From Streptomyces nigra (GTDB lineage: Bacteria; Actinomycetota; Actinomycetes; Streptomycetales; Streptomycetaceae): a stretch of DNA of 64,000 nt. Location: positions 1,852,501 to 1,916,500 of the forward strand of contig NZ_CP029043.1 of the NCBI RefSeq assembly GCF_003074055.1, given 5' to 3'. The first letter of the stretch is position 1. Each line of letters opens with the position of its first letter. The position numbers and the translations under genes are program-made. Below the pieces are notes generated by a model. It was not told the DNA's origin and ran no database searches. It saw nothing but the letters and a program-made list of their open reading frames with translations. Of the stretch, positions 17,959-27,484 are shown in pieces.

Positions 17959-19284
17959 ATGTCGGTCCCCCAGCTCAACGACGAGCAGCGCGGCGACGAG
18001 ATCCTCGCCGTCTTCGAGACCGCCTTCGGCGAGCTCCTGGCCGCCGACCCGGCCGCGTTCCGCGTGAAGTTCCGGAAGATGGCGGCCTCGGCCTTCGCCT
18101 TCTACCGGGGCACGGCGAGCCTCTTCTACCACGACCTCGACAGCGAGAAGCGGGGCGGCCCGTACCTGGACGAGCGCACCTCGCGCGTGTGGATCCACGG
18201 CGACCTGCACGCGGAGAACTTCGGCACGTACATGGACAGCAACGGCCGGCTGGTCTTCAACGTCAACGACTTCGACGAGGCCTACGTCGGCCCCTTCACC
18301 TGGGACCTCAAGCGCTTCGCCGCCTCCGTCGCCCTGATCGGCTACGCCAAGGCGCTCGGCGACGACCAGATCAGCGAGCTGGTGCGGATCTACGCGGAGG
18401 CCTACCGCGCGCGCATCCACGCCCTGGCGACCGGCGCCAAGAGCGACGAGGTGCCGCCGTACACGCTGGACACCGCCCAGGGCCCGCTCCTGGACGCGCT
18501 GCGCGTCGCCCGCTCGCTGACCCGCTTCGGGCTGCTGGACTCGATGACGGAGATCCGGGACTTCGAGCGCCGCTTCGCCCCCGGCGGCGGTTCCATCGAG
18601 CTGGACGCCGCCACGCGGTACAAGGTGCTCGCGGCGTTCGACGGCTATCTGGAGACGCTGCCGGACGCCTCGCTGGCCCGCCCCGACTCCTACCGGGTCA
18701 AGGACGTCGTGGGGCGGCGCGGCATCGGAATCGGCTCGGCGGGCCTGCCGTCGTACAACATCCTGCTGGAGGGCCACAGCGACGCCCTGGAGAACGATGT
18801 GGTGATCTACATCAAGCAGGCCCAGACCCCGGCCGTCTCCCGCCACATCACGGATCCGGCGATCGCCGGGTACTTCCAGCACGAGGGCCACCGCACGGTG
18901 ATCTCCCAGCGCGCGCTCCAGGCGCACGCCGACCCGTGGCTCGGCTGGACGGAGCTGGACGGCTCGGGCCAGCTGGTCGCGGAGGTCTCGCCGTACGCCG
19001 TGGACCTGGACTGGAGCGACATCGACGACCCGGAGGAGATCGCGGCGGTCGTCGCCGATCTCGGCCGGGCCACCGCGGCGATGCACGCGGCGGCGGACGA
19101 CACCTCCGGCGAGTCGCTGGTGCCGTTCTCGACGGAGCGCGCCATCGACGCGGCGATCGCCGCCGACGAGGAGAACTTCGCCGAGCTGCTGGTCTCCTTC
19201 GCGCACGACTACGGCGCACGCGCACGTGCCGACCACCAGATCTTCGTGGACCTGTTCCGCAACGGACGGATCCCGGGTCTGTGA
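17959..19284 (+). CDS. DUF2252 family protein (kinase-like fold)
   Basis: A 441-residue protein begun at ATG 17959, 9 nt after AGGAGG. DUF2252 proteins are distantly related to aminoglycoside phosphotransferase/choline-kinase folds. Here a catalytic-loop-like HGDLHAENFG (80-89) is followed by VNDFDEAYVGPFTWDLKRFAAS, analogous to the HxDxxxxN and (V/I)DF/WD elements of APH enzymes. The N-terminal KFRKMAASAFAFYRGTASLFYHDL is the family's diagnostic opening. Activity and substrate are unknown. It is cytoplasmic, with no signal or spans. A perfect palindrome just upstream suggests dedicated regulation. Monocistronic by appearance. Confidence 0.9.
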   Translation: MSVPQLNDEQRGDEILAVFETAFGELLAADPAAFRVKFRKMAASAFAFYRGTASLFYHDLDSEKRGGPYLDERTSRVWIHGDLHAENFGTYMDSNGRLVFNVNDFDEAYVGPFTWDLKRFAASVALIGYAKALGDDQISELVRIYAEAYRARIHALATGAKSDEVPPYTLDTAQGPLLDALRVARSLTRFGLLDSMTEIRDFERRFAPGGGSIELDAATRYKVLAAFDGYLETLPDASLARPDSYRVKDVVGRRGIGIGSAGLPSYNILLEGHSDALENDVVIYIKQAQTPAVSRHITDPAIAGYFQHEGHRTVISQRALQAHADPWLGWTELDGSGQLVAEVSPYAVDLDWSDIDDPEEIAAVVADLGRATAAMHAAADDTSGESLVPFSTERAIDAAIAADEENFAELLVSFAHDYGARARADHQIFVDLFRNGRIPGL

Positions 19285-19353
19285 CGGAAGGTTCGCCCAC
19301 CGGCCCCCGGGGACCTCTCACAGGCACTCTTTAGGGGTCCCTTACCTCCTCTC

Positions 19354-20067
19354 ATGCCACACTCTTCTTTCGATATGGACATCTCCGGGACCCAGCTGCG
19401 AGCGGTACGCGCGGCGCTGTTCACGTCACTCGTGGTGACGCTGAGCACGGCGTCGCACGTCCTGCTGTCCCGTGCGCCCCTGCCGCTGAACACGGTGGCC
19501 CTGCTGGCGGCCGCCGTGTTCGCCCTGGCCTACGCGCTGGCCGGGCGGGAGCGGAGCTTCGGGCGGATCGCCGCGCTGCTGATCCCGCTGGAGCTGGCCG
19601 CCGACACGATCCTCACCACCGGGCAGCACGTCTGCTACGGCAGGGCGGGCGGTCCGGTCGCGGGCCCGCTGGCCTCCGTCGGCTGGGACGTGCTGTGCGG
19701 CGACGGCACCAAGGTCGGCACCCCGCTGGCCCAGGTCACCGGCACCGACCCGGACCGGCTCGGCGGGCTCCTCGCGCACGCGGACCCGGCCACCGCCTGG
19801 TTCCTGCTCGCCGCCCATGTCGGTGTCGGCCTCGCCGCAGCGGCCTGGCTGCGCCGGGGCGAGCGGGCCCTGGCCCAGCTGCTGCGGGCCGTCGGCGCGA
19901 CCACGTTCCGGCCGCTGCTGCTGGCGGTCGCCGCGGTGACGGTCCGGCGGGCCTCGCCGGCCCGGCGCCTGCCCCGCCCGGCGCACCGCCCGGCCGCCGC
20001 GCGCCTGATGCTCCTCGTGCACTCCCTGGGACGGCGTGGACCGCCCTGCTCCCCCGCGTTCGTGTGA
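19354..20067 (+). CDS. Hypothetical multi-pass membrane protein
   Basis: Up to 237 residues with four to five hydrophobic segments: VRAALFTSLVVTLSTASHVLL, TVALLAAAVFALAYALAG, GRIAALLIPLELAADTILTT, AWFLLAAHVGVGLAAAAWL and FRPLLLAVAAVTV. The tail is Arg/Pro-rich. Two Cys, in GQHVCYG and WDVLCGDG, lie in the loop after span 3 and might form an extracytoplasmic disulfide. An ATG at 19375 (DISGTQLRAVRAAL) is a plausible alternative start; neither start has a good ribosome site, so leaderless expression is possible. It precedes a thioredoxin-fold protein by 78 bp, and a shared oxidative role is only a guess. Confidence 0.75.
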   Translation: MPHSSFDMDISGTQLRAVRAALFTSLVVTLSTASHVLLSRAPLPLNTVALLAAAVFALAYALAGRERSFGRIAALLIPLELAADTILTTGQHVCYGRAGGPVAGPLASVGWDVLCGDGTKVGTPLAQVTGTDPDRLGGLLAHADPATAWFLLAAHVGVGLAAAAWLRRGERALAQLLRAVGATTFRPLLLAVAAVTVRRASPARRLPRPAHRPAAARLMLLVHSLGRRGPPCSPAFV

Positions 20068-20145
20068 ACGCCTTCTGAGCAATACGGCCCACCCGTACGT
20101 ACCCCGCACACGACGTGTGCGCGTCCCCATGCATGGAGATCACCA

Positions 20146-20985
20146 ATGAGCAAGCGGAACAGCCAAGCGGCGAAGTCGGCGGCCCGAGAGCGCCTGCGCG
20201 CCGAACGCGAGCGCGAGGCCAAGCGCGCGAAGGTCAGGCGCCAGATCGTCGTCGCGGCCTCGGTCGTCGGCGTCCTGGCGGCGGCCGGCGGCATCGGCTA
20301 CGCGGTCGTCCAGGCGAACAAGCCCAATTACTGGGAGTCGCTGACCGACGCCAAGGTCACCGCGCCGGCGAACACGACCGGGACGAACGGCACGACCGTC
20401 GTCATCGGCAAGGACAGCGCCAAGAAGACCCTGAAGCTGTACGAGGACCCGCGCTGCCCGGTCTGCGCCTCCTTCGAGCAGGCCGTCGGCCCGACCGTCG
20501 AGAAGGACATCGACGCCGGCAAGTTCAAGCTGCAGTTCGTCGGCGGCACCTTCCTCGACGGCGACCAGATGAAGGAGGGCGATATCGGGGCGAACGGCGA
20601 GGGCTCGAAGAACGCGATGAGCGCCCTGGGCGCCGCGCTGAATGTGAGCCCCGAGGCGTTCCTCGCCTACAAGAGCGCCCTGTACTCGGAGAAGTTCCAC
20701 CCGCTGGAGTCCGAGGACAAGTTCAAGGACGACGCGTACCTGATCAAGGTGGCGGACAGCGTGCCCGATCTGAAGGGCAACACCGAGTTCCAGAACGCCG
20801 TCAAGAAGGGCACGTACGACGCCTGGGCGCTGGCCATGTCGAAGACCTTCGACACCAACAAGGACGGTGTGACGGGCACGCCGAGCCTGGTGATGGACGG
20901 CAAGATCCTGGAGAAGTCCAACGCCAACGCGCCGTGGACGGTGGACGAGTACACCAAGGCCGTGGACGCGGCGCTGAAGGGCTGA
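20146..20985 (+). CDS. Membrane-anchored DsbA-like thioredoxin-fold protein
   Basis: A 279-residue protein with a very basic N-terminus (1-32), one transmembrane anchor (about 33-56: RQIVVAASVVGVLAAAGGIGYAVV) and an extracytoplasmic thioredoxin/DsbA-type domain. The redox motif is C104-P-V-C107 in LYEDPRCPVCASFEQAVGPTVEK, and the cis-Pro loop is DGVTGTPSLVMDGKIL near residue 248. The helical insertion between them is normal for DsbA. It probably oxidises or isomerises disulfides of exported proteins. A 12-bp terminator hairpin follows. It is the second of two genes, after the multi-pass membrane protein. Confidence 0.92.
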   Translation: MSKRNSQAAKSAARERLRAEREREAKRAKVRRQIVVAASVVGVLAAAGGIGYAVVQANKPNYWESLTDAKVTAPANTTGTNGTTVVIGKDSAKKTLKLYEDPRCPVCASFEQAVGPTVEKDIDAGKFKLQFVGGTFLDGDQMKEGDIGANGEGSKNAMSALGAALNVSPEAFLAYKSALYSEKFHPLESEDKFKDDAYLIKVADSVPDLKGNTEFQNAVKKGTYDAWALAMSKTFDTNKDGVTGTPSLVMDGKILEKSNANAPWTVDEYTKAVDAALKG

Positions 20986-21036
20986 TCTCCGCCTTCGAGC
21001 GCCGGTGACCGCAAGGAAGCCGGACCTCCGTGTGAA

Positions 21037-21068
21037 GGGCGGGCGAATTTCCGCGGATTCGCCCGCCC
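21037..21068 (+). terminator. Terminator after the DsbA-like gene
   Basis: GGGCGGGCGAAT pairs perfectly with ATTCGCCCGCCC (12 bp, 8-nt loop), 52 bp downstream of the stop and just before the phoD region. No U-tract. Confidence 0.7.
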
Positions 21069-21099
21069 GATCGAGTACCGCTCAGTAACCTGTTCGGCT

Positions 21100-22761
21100 G
21101 TGACCAGTCGATACAGATCATCCGATCAGTACAACGCGCTCAGCCCTCGCCGCCGTTCGGTCGTCAAGGCCGCGGCGGCGACGGCTGTTCTGGCCGTCCC
21201 GCTCGCCGGCGCCCTGCCCGCCCGCGCCGTCGACGCCGCCCCCGCCTTCCTGCACGGTGTCGCCTCCGGCGATCCCCTGCCGGACGGCGTCCTGCTGTGG
21301 ACCCGGGTGACGCCGACGCCCGACGCCGTCCCCGGTTCCGGGATCGGCCCGGACGTCGAGGTCAGCTGGACCGTCGCCCTGGACAAGGCGTTCATGAACG
21401 TCGTCGCCAAGGGCTCGACCACCGCGACCGCGGCCTCCGACCACACCGTCAAGGCCGACATCCGCGGCCTGTCACCGGCCACCGACTACTGGTTCCGCTT
21501 CTCGGCCGGCGGCACCGACTCCCCGGCGGCGCGGACCCGCACCGCGCCGGCGGCGGACGCGGCGGTGACCAACCTGCGCTTCGGCGTGGTCTCCTGCGCC
21601 AACTGGGAGGCCGGCTACTTCTCGGCGTACCGCCATCTCGCCGCCCGCGGCGACCTCGACGCCTGGCTCCATCTCGGCGACTACATCTACGAGTACGGCA
21701 CCGGGGACTACGGCACCCGCGGCAAGGTCGTCCGCCCGCACTCCCCCGCCCACGAGATCGTCACGCTCGCCGACTACCGGATCCGGCACGCCACGTACAA
21801 GACGGACCCCGACCTCCAGGCCCTGCACACCAAGGCGCCGGTCATCGCGATCTGGGACGACCACGAGTTCGCCAACGACACCTGGTCGGGCGGCGCCGAG
21901 AACCACACCGAGGGCGCCGAGGGCGCCTGGACGGCCCGTCAGGCCGCCGCCAAGCAGGCGTACTTCGAGTGGATGCCGGTGCGCCCGGCGATCGCCGGCA
22001 CCACCTACCGCCGGCTGCGCTTCGGCAAGCTCGTCGACCTGTCCCTGCTCGACCTGCGCTCCTTCCGCTCCCAGCAGGTCTCGGTCGGCGACGGCGAGGT
22101 CGACGACCCCGACCGCACGCTCACCGGACGCGCCCAGCTGGACTGGCTGAAGGCGGGCCTGAAGTCCTCGGACACCACCTGGCGGCTGGTGGGCAACTCC
22201 GTGATGATCTCGCCGTTCGCGATCGGCTCCCTCTCCGCCGATCTGCTCAAGCCGCTCGCCAAGCTGCTGGGCCTGCCGCAGGAGGGGCTCGCCCTCAACC
22301 CCGACCAGTGGGACGGCTACACGGACGACCGCCGTGAACTCCTCGCGCATCTGCGGTCGAACGCGATCCGCAACACCGTCTTCCTCACCGGCGACATCCA
22401 CATGGCGTGGGCGAACGACGTCCCCGTCGACGCCGGCACCTATCCGCTGTCGGCCTCCGCCGCCACGGAGTTCGTCGTCACCTCGGTGACGTCGGACAAC
22501 CTGGACGACATCGTCAAGGTCCCCGAGGGCACACTCTCCGCGATCGCGTCCCCGGTCATCCGCGCCGCGAACCGGCATGTCCACTGGGTCGACACCGACC
22601 GGCACGGCTACGGGATCCTCGACATCACGGCCGAGCGCGCGCAGATGGACTACTACGTCCTGTCCGACCGCACCAAGCGCGACGCGACCGCGAAGTGGAC
22701 CCGCTCCTACCGCACCCGCAACGGCACGCAGAAGGTCGAGCGCACCTACGACCCGGTGTGA
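21100..22761 (+). CDS. phoD: Secreted alkaline phosphatase PhoD (Tat substrate)
   Basis: A 553-residue PhoD-family phosphomonoesterase/phosphodiesterase. The signal is twin-arginine: [20 protein letters not shown] with an AxA-type cleavage site near ALPARA. The N-terminal PhoD_N domain begins [21 protein letters not shown]. Metal-centre motifs follow in order: [37 protein letters not shown], and TGDIHMAW. In Streptomyces phoD is under PhoR-PhoP control during phosphate starvation (established for S. coelicolor); I see no unambiguous PHO box in the short upstream spacer. GTG start at 21100. Its 3' end overlaps the convergent hydrolase gene by 16 bp. Confidence 0.95.
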   Translation: MTSRYRSSDQYNALSPRRRSVVKAAAATAVLAVPLAGALPARAVDAAPAFLHGVASGDPLPDGVLLWTRVTPTPDAVPGSGIGPDVEVSWTVALDKAFMNVVAKGSTTATAASDHTVKADIRGLSPATDYWFRFSAGGTDSPAARTRTAPAADAAVTNLRFGVVSCANWEAGYFSAYRHLAARGDLDAWLHLGDYIYEYGTGDYGTRGKVVRPHSPAHEIVTLADYRIRHATYKTDPDLQALHTKAPVIAIWDDHEFANDTWSGGAENHTEGAEGAWTARQAAAKQAYFEWMPVRPAIAGTTYRRLRFGKLVDLSLLDLRSFRSQQVSVGDGEVDDPDRTLTGRAQLDWLKAGLKSSDTTWRLVGNSVMISPFAIGSLSADLLKPLAKLLGLPQEGLALNPDQWDGYTDDRRELLAHLRSNAIRNTVFLTGDIHMAWANDVPVDAGTYPLSASAATEFVVTSVTSDNLDDIVKVPEGTLSAIASPVIRAANRHVHWVDTDRHGYGILDITAERAQMDYYVLSDRTKRDATAKWTRSYRTRNGTQKVERTYDPV

Positions 22762-23345
22762 CCGGGCCCCAGGTTTGAGAGGCTCTCCAGGAAGCCGAGT
22801 GCCACCCGCCAGGTGGCCTCGGCCGCCTCCTCGTCGTAGTCGGGGAGGTCGGGGTCCGTGTAGAGGTGCCCGGCGCCCGCGTACCGGTGGACCTCGACGT
22901 CGGCGCCCGCGCGGCCCATCTGGAGGTACCACGCGCTCAGCCAGTCGTCCGTCTCGAACGGGTCCGGCTCGGCCACGTGCAACTGCACCGGGAGGTCGTC
23001 CACGGAGGCGTTCGCCGCGATGTCCGAGGTGCCGTGCAGAAGCAGCAGCCCGCGGGCCTTGTCGTCGCCGAGCGCCAGCGTCTGCGCGATCGAGGCGCCG
23101 AGCGAGAACCCGGCGTAGACCAGCCCCCGGTCCGAGTAGGGGGCCGCGGCCAGGACGGCCCGCTTCAGCAGCTCGTCCTTGCCGATCGACATGTTGAACT
23201 CCATGCCCTCCTCGACCGTCCCGAAGGTGTGCCCTTCGAACAGGTCGGGCGTCCACACCTCGTGTCCGGCGGCACGCAGCCGGTCCGCGGCCTGCCGCAC
23301 CGCGGGCCTGAGCCCATAGGTCGAGTGAAACAGCATGATGTTCAT
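22746..23345 (-). CDS. Dienelactone hydrolase family alpha/beta-hydrolase
   Basis: A 199-residue protein starting [38 protein letters not shown], the DLH-type beginning in which the catalytic region faces a short N-terminal strand. The nucleophile elbow is YAGFSLGAS (Ser in G-F-S-L-G; many DLH members have Cys here). The acid is in [12 protein letters not shown], and the His is in [10 protein letters not shown] near residue 169. Cytoplasmic, with no signal. The substrate is unknown. The gene converges on phoD with a 16-bp 3' overlap. The ATG at 23345 was chosen over an Arg-rich in-frame extension that lacks family similarity. Confidence 0.88.
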   Translation of the reverse strand: MNIMLFHSTYGLRPAVRQAADRLRAAGHEVWTPDLFEGHTFGTVEEGMEFNMSIGKDELLKRAVLAAAPYSDRGLVYAGFSLGASIAQTLALGDDKARGLLLLHGTSDIAANASVDDLPVQLHVAEPDPFETDDWLSAWYLQMGRAGADVEVHRYAGAGHLYTDPDLPDYDEEAAEATWRVALGFLESLSNLGPGHTGS

Positions 23346-23438
23346 GAGGCCATGGTGCCAGCCGCCCCGGCGAGGCCGTGACCAGCGCCTCACCGGCCAT
23401 GATGTTCAGGCCCCCCGAAGGCTGGTTACGTTCGAGGG

Positions 23439-24560
23439 ATGGAGACGATACTCCGTCCACTGCTCGTGATCGGCGGCTCGGTCCTGCTCACCCTGCTCAT
23501 CGGGTGGGCCACCGACCTCGTGATGCGCAAGGCCGACGAACGGCACGGCGAGACCCCGCTGTGGGGTCTGCTGCGCCGCGCCCGGGTGCCCTGGCAGGTC
23601 GTGCTGTGCGCGGCCCTGCTCAGAGGGTCCTACGACGAGTCCCAGTTGCTGGTGGAGCACCGCGTCGCCGTGGGCCGGGTGCTCACGCTCGTGCTGATCG
23701 GCGCCGCGGCCTGGCTGGCGATCCGGATCGCCGCCGCGGTCGTGGAGACGTCGTACAGCCGCTACGCCCGGGTGCACCACGACGCGGCCCGGGTCCGCCG
23801 GGTCCGCACCCAGGTGACGCTCATCATGCGCGTGGTGTCCGCGGTCGTCGGCGTGGTGGCGGTGGCCGCGATGCTGCTGACGTTCCCGGCGTTCCGCGCG
23901 GCCGGCGCCTCGCTGCTGGCCTCGGCCGGCATCCTCGGCATCGTCGCCGGTGTGGCCGCCCAGTCCACGCTGAGCAACATGTTCGCCGGCCTGCAGATCG
24001 CCTTCGGCGACATGGTGCGCATCGGGGACACGGTCGTGGTCGACGAGGAGTGGGGCACGGTCGAGGAGATCACCCTGACCTTCCTGACCGTGCGGACCTG
24101 GGACGAGCGCCGGATCACGATGCCCGTGTCGTACTTCACGGCGAAGGCGTTCGAGAACTGGTCGCGCGGCGGCGCGCAGATGACCGGCACGGTCTATCTG
24201 CACGTCGACCACTCGGCGCCGCTGGACGCGATGCGCGAGAAGCTCCGCGACATCGTGCGCGAGTGCCCGGCCTGGGACGGCCGCGACCACGGCCTGGTCG
24301 TCACCGACTCCACGCCCTCCACCATGGAGGTCCGCGCCCTGGTCACCGCGAAGGACGCGGACGACCTGTGGACGGTGCGGGTCACGGTCCGCGAGCAGTT
24401 GATCCGCTGGCTGACCGAGCGGCACCCGTACGCGCTGCCCCGCGTCAACGCGGCGGACGCGGTCCTGCCGCCCGGCTTCCCGGTCCCCGACCGCGTCCCG
24501 ACGGCCCGCCGCACCCTGCCCCGCGGCCAGCAGCCCTCGGCCCGGACCGAACGGCCCTGA
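23439..24560 (+). CDS. Small-conductance mechanosensitive channel (MscS family)
   Basis: A 373-residue membrane protein. There are four predicted spans: ILRPLLVIGGSVLLTLLIGW, VGRVLTLVLIGAAAWLAIRIAAAVV, LIMRVVSAVVGVVAVAAMLLTF and the pore-lining LLASAGILGIVAGVAAQSTLSNMFAGLQIAF with the Gly/Ala packing of MscS TM3. The beta-domain follows: MVRIGDTVVVDEEWGTVEEITLTFLTVRTWDERRITMPVSYF, the MscS signature, then an alpha/beta C-terminal domain and a Pro/Arg-rich tail. It opens under membrane tension to release solutes on hypo-osmotic shock. Monocistronic; its stop lies 5 bp from the end of the convergent SDR gene. Confidence 0.94.
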   Translation: METILRPLLVIGGSVLLTLLIGWATDLVMRKADERHGETPLWGLLRRARVPWQVVLCAALLRGSYDESQLLVEHRVAVGRVLTLVLIGAAAWLAIRIAAAVVETSYSRYARVHHDAARVRRVRTQVTLIMRVVSAVVGVVAVAAMLLTFPAFRAAGASLLASAGILGIVAGVAAQSTLSNMFAGLQIAFGDMVRIGDTVVVDEEWGTVEEITLTFLTVRTWDERRITMPVSYFTAKAFENWSRGGAQMTGTVYLHVDHSAPLDAMREKLRDIVRECPAWDGRDHGLVVTDSTPSTMEVRALVTAKDADDLWTVRVTVREQLIRWLTERHPYALPRVNAADAVLPPGFPVPDRVPTARRTLPRGQQPSARTERP

Positions 24561-24565
24561 CGGGT

Positions 24566-25306
24566 TCAGTGCCCGCGTTCGGCCCCGCCGTTGACCTGGA
24601 TGATCTGTGAGGTGATGTGGCCGGCGGCGTGCGAGGCCAGAAAGTGCAGCGTCGCGGCCACATCGCCGGGCGTCCCGGCCCGCCCGTTGGACGTCTCGGC
24701 GATGAGCCGCGCGCGCCGCTCCTCGCTCATCGCGTCGCCGAAGAACCCGGTGTCCTCGACGTACCCGGGCGCGACGACGTTCACGGTGATCCCGCGCGGC
24801 CCCAACTGACGGGCGAGATCATGGGCGTACGGGTGCAGCGCCGCCTTGGACGCCGCGTACGCCCCGCTGCCGGAGCCCCGGAAGGCGGCGATGGAGCTGA
24901 GGAACAGCACCCGCCCGCCGGGGTCGGCGAGCCGGTCCTTCAGCGCCTCGGTGAGCAGGGCGGCGGTCAGCGTGTTGAGGCCGAAGTTCAGGGTCCAGTC
25001 GTGCAGGACGACGTCGAGCGGTTCGTCGCTCTCCACCCAGGGTTCCAGCCCGCCCGAGCCGCCGGCGCTGTGGATCAGCACGTCCACGGTGCCGAACTCG
25101 GCGGCGACGAAGCGCTCCACCGCCCGCGCCCCGCGCGGCCTGCTCAGATCCGCCGCCAAGGTCAGGGCGCCGGGCACCCCGGCCTCCTCCAGGACCTCGG
25201 CGCGCCGCCCGAGCAGCAGCACCTGATCGCCGTCCGCGGCGAACAACCGGGCCGTCGCCAGCCCGATCCCCGTACCGCCTCCACTGATGACAACGTTGCG
25301 AGCCAT
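24566..25306 (-). CDS. Short-chain dehydrogenase/reductase (SDR)
   Basis: A 246-residue classical SDR. The cofactor motif is VISGGGTGIGLATARLFA (a TGxxxGIG variant, 6-15), with R34 in LLGRRAEV suggesting NADP(H) preference. NSAG-type IHSAGGSG follows, then the catalytic Ser in FLSSIAAFRG and Tyr/Lys in GAYAASKAAL (about 149-153), and PGYVEDTGFF after strand 6. The substrate is not deducible. Start is ATG 25306. It lies 38 bp downstream of the Na+/H+ antiporter gene on the same strand. Confidence 0.92.
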   Translation of the reverse strand: MARNVVISGGGTGIGLATARLFAADGDQVLLLGRRAEVLEEAGVPGALTLAADLSRPRGARAVERFVAAEFGTVDVLIHSAGGSGGLEPWVESDEPLDVVLHDWTLNFGLNTLTAALLTEALKDRLADPGGRVLFLSSIAAFRGSGSGAYAASKAALHPYAHDLARQLGPRGITVNVVAPGYVEDTGFFGDAMSEERRARLIAETSNGRAGTPGDVAATLHFLASHAAGHITSQIIQVNGGAERGH

Positions 25307-25344
25307 GATCAGATGGTACGAAGTCACCGGCCCCGGCGGGCGGA

Positions 25345-26931
25345 TCAGCGCAGACTGCGCACGTCCAGGTGGCGCAGCACCCGGTCGACGACCTCGGGGT
25401 CGGCGCCCGGCTCGCTGCGGGCCGCGAGCACCTCGTGCCGGGCGGCGCTCAGCAGCTCGCCCTGGATGCGCCGTACCCGCTTCAGCCGTCTGACCCGCTG
25501 ATCGTGGGCCTCCCGGCGCTCCTCCTCGCCCAGGTCGGGGCTGATCCGCACACCGATCTCCAGGGCCCGCCGCAGCATCTGCTCGGACAGCTCGTCGGGC
25601 AGATCCTCGACGGCCTCGATCTCCCGCAGTCTGCGTTTGGCGGCCTTGGCCGCGCGGATCGCCAGAGTCCGTTCGAACTCCTTCTCGTGTTCGCTGTCGG
25701 CCTCCACGCCGAGCCGCTTGACCAGCCACGGCAGGGTCAGCCCCTGGAGCACGAGGGTCGCCATGATCACGCCGAACGCGATGAAGATGATCTCGTCCCG
25801 GTCGGGGAACGGCGAGCCCGCGTCGGTCTCCAGGGGGATGGCCAGCGCCAGCGCCACGGACGCCACCCCGCGCATTCCCGACCACCACATGACGACGGTC
25901 TCGCGCCAGGTCATCGGGATCTCCTCCTCGACGTCCCGTCTGGCGTGCATCCGTTTGGCGAGCCAGCTGGCCGGCAGCAGATAGAGCAGGCGCACGAGCA
26001 CGACGACACCGACGATCGCGCCGGCCCAGGTGAGCATCTCGCCCCAGCGGCCGGACGCGGTGCTGATGGCGTTGTGCAGTTCGAGGCCCACCAGGCCGAA
26101 GGCGACACCGGTGACGAGTGTGTCGACGATGTCCCAGAAGGTGTGCCCGGCGAGCCGGGTCATGACGTCGTCGGCGTCGGTGGCGTACTCGGCGAGGAAC
26201 AGGGCGGTGACGAGCACCGCGAGCACACCGGAGCCGTGCAGTTCCTCGGCCATCACGTACGAGGCGTACGGCACGAGGAGCGAGAGCCCGATCTGCAGGG
26301 TGGGGTCGCCGAGGAGGTCCATGAGCTTGTAGGCGCCCCAGCCGAGGGCGAGCCCCACGGCCAGCGCGACCACCGCGGACAGCACCAGGTCGAGTCCGGC
26401 CTGCCACGGGGAGAAGGTGCCGCTCACGGCGGCGGCGATCGCCACGTGGTAGAGCACGATCGCCGTGACGTCGTTGAAGAGGCCCTCGCCCTCCAGGATC
26501 GACACCAGGCGGCGGGGCAGCCCGAGCTGGCCCGCCACGGCGGTGGCCGCGACCGGGTCGGGCGGTGCGACGAGGGCACCCAGCGCCACGGCCGCGGCGA
26601 TCGGCAGGCCCGGCACGATGGTGTGGGCGACGGCGGCCACGCACAGGGTGGTGACGAAGACCAGGGCGACGGCCAGCAGCAGGATGGGCCGAACGTTCGC
26701 CGCGAACTGCCGCCAGGACGTGCGGCGTACGGCGGCGTAGAGCAGCGGTGGCAGCAGCAGCGGCAGGATCAGGTCGGGCGGGACGTCCACGTTGGGGACG
26801 AACTCCAGCAGCGCGAGGACGATCCCGAACAGGGTCATCAGCACGGGCGCGGGCAGACCGATCCGGTCCCCGACCGGGACGCTCACCAGGGCCCCGAGCA
26901 ACAGCACGAACAGCAGGGCCAACTGATCCAC
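25345..26931 (-). CDS. Na+/H+ antiporter, CPA1 (NhaP/NHE) family
   Basis: A 528-residue cation/proton antiporter with about 12 spans in residues 1-410 and a charged cytoplasmic C-terminal tail (about 415-528) rich in Arg/Glu helices. Diagnostic motifs are ALGALVAPPDPVAATAVAGQLGLPRRLVSILEGEGLFNDVTAIVLY (the ion-binding ND pair and the EGExLxND element of CPA1) and WWSGMRGVASVALALAIPL (the family GxRG Arg region). It exports Na+ or another cation in exchange for H+ at the plasma membrane. GTG start at 26931. The gene is probably co-transcribed with the following SDR, whose relevance is unclear. Confidence 0.93.
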   Translation of the reverse strand: MDQLALLFVLLLGALVSVPVGDRIGLPAPVLMTLFGIVLALLEFVPNVDVPPDLILPLLLPPLLYAAVRRTSWRQFAANVRPILLLAVALVFVTTLCVAAVAHTIVPGLPIAAAVALGALVAPPDPVAATAVAGQLGLPRRLVSILEGEGLFNDVTAIVLYHVAIAAAVSGTFSPWQAGLDLVLSAVVALAVGLALGWGAYKLMDLLGDPTLQIGLSLLVPYASYVMAEELHGSGVLAVLVTALFLAEYATDADDVMTRLAGHTFWDIVDTLVTGVAFGLVGLELHNAISTASGRWGEMLTWAGAIVGVVVLVRLLYLLPASWLAKRMHARRDVEEEIPMTWRETVVMWWSGMRGVASVALALAIPLETDAGSPFPDRDEIIFIAFGVIMATLVLQGLTLPWLVKRLGVEADSEHEKEFERTLAIRAAKAAKRRLREIEAVEDLPDELSEQMLRRALEIGVRISPDLGEEERREAHDQRVRRLKRVRRIQGELLSAARHEVLAARSEPGADPEVVDRVLRHLDVRSLR

Positions 26932-27010
26932 GGTCAGCGCTCCGACGAGTAGGCATCCACGGACGGACTCAAGCCTGCCACGCAGCGCGTCCCACCAGCG
27001 CGTTCGCGCC

Positions 27011-27484
27011 CTACGGCGTCAGGTCGCGCCGCATCGCCCGGTGGGGTATCCCGGCGTCGGGGAACTCGGGTCCGTACGCCTGGTACCCCAGACGCTCGTA
27101 GAAACCCAGAGCGTGGGTCTGCGCGTGCAGATCGACGGCCGTGAGGCCCCTCACGCGGGCCGCGTCCTCCACGGCCCGCACGAGGGCCGCGCCGACGCCC
27201 AGGCCCCGGGCCTCCTTCGTCACGGCGAGCCGCCCGAGCGCGCCCACGGCGGGGTCCCCGCCGGTCTTCGCGGCGGCCGCCTCGCCGTACAGCAGCCGGC
27301 CGGTCCCGAGCGGCAGCCCGTCCTCGCGGACCGCCAGCACATGGACCGCGCCTTCGTCGTAGGCGTCGTACTCGATCTCCGGCGGGACGCCCTGCTCGGC
27401 GACGAAGACCTCCTTGCGGACGGCGAAGCACGCCTCGCGGTCGGCGGGGTCCTCGGCGACCCTGACCGTGACGGCCGGGCTCAT
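27011..27484 (-). CDS. GNAT family N-acetyltransferase
   Basis: A 157-residue acetyltransferase. Acetyl-CoA motif A is [34 protein letters not shown] (the R/Q-x-x-G-x-G/A pattern as ARGLGVGA), followed by motif [23 protein letters not shown]. The N-terminal [34 protein letters not shown] is the ElaA/YjcF-type opening (RxxVFxxEQxVP...D). The acceptor is unknown. The ATG overlaps the stop of the RluA-type pseudouridine synthase gene (ATGA), indicating translational coupling in the lspA-rlu-GNAT unit. Confidence 0.92.
   Translation of the reverse strand: MSPAVTVRVAEDPADREACFAVRKEVFVAEQGVPPEIEYDAYDEGAVHVLAVREDGLPLGTGRLLYGEAAAAKTGGDPAVGALGRLAVTKEARGLGVGAALVRAVEDAARVRGLTAVDLHAQTHALGFYERLGYQAYGPEFPDAGIPHRAMRRDLTP

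Noticed and set aside
20986..21099. PHO box upstream of phoD
   Set aside because: PhoP control is expected from S. coelicolor, but no convincing tandem GTTCACC-like 11-mers are seen; the spacer is mostly a terminator hairpin.
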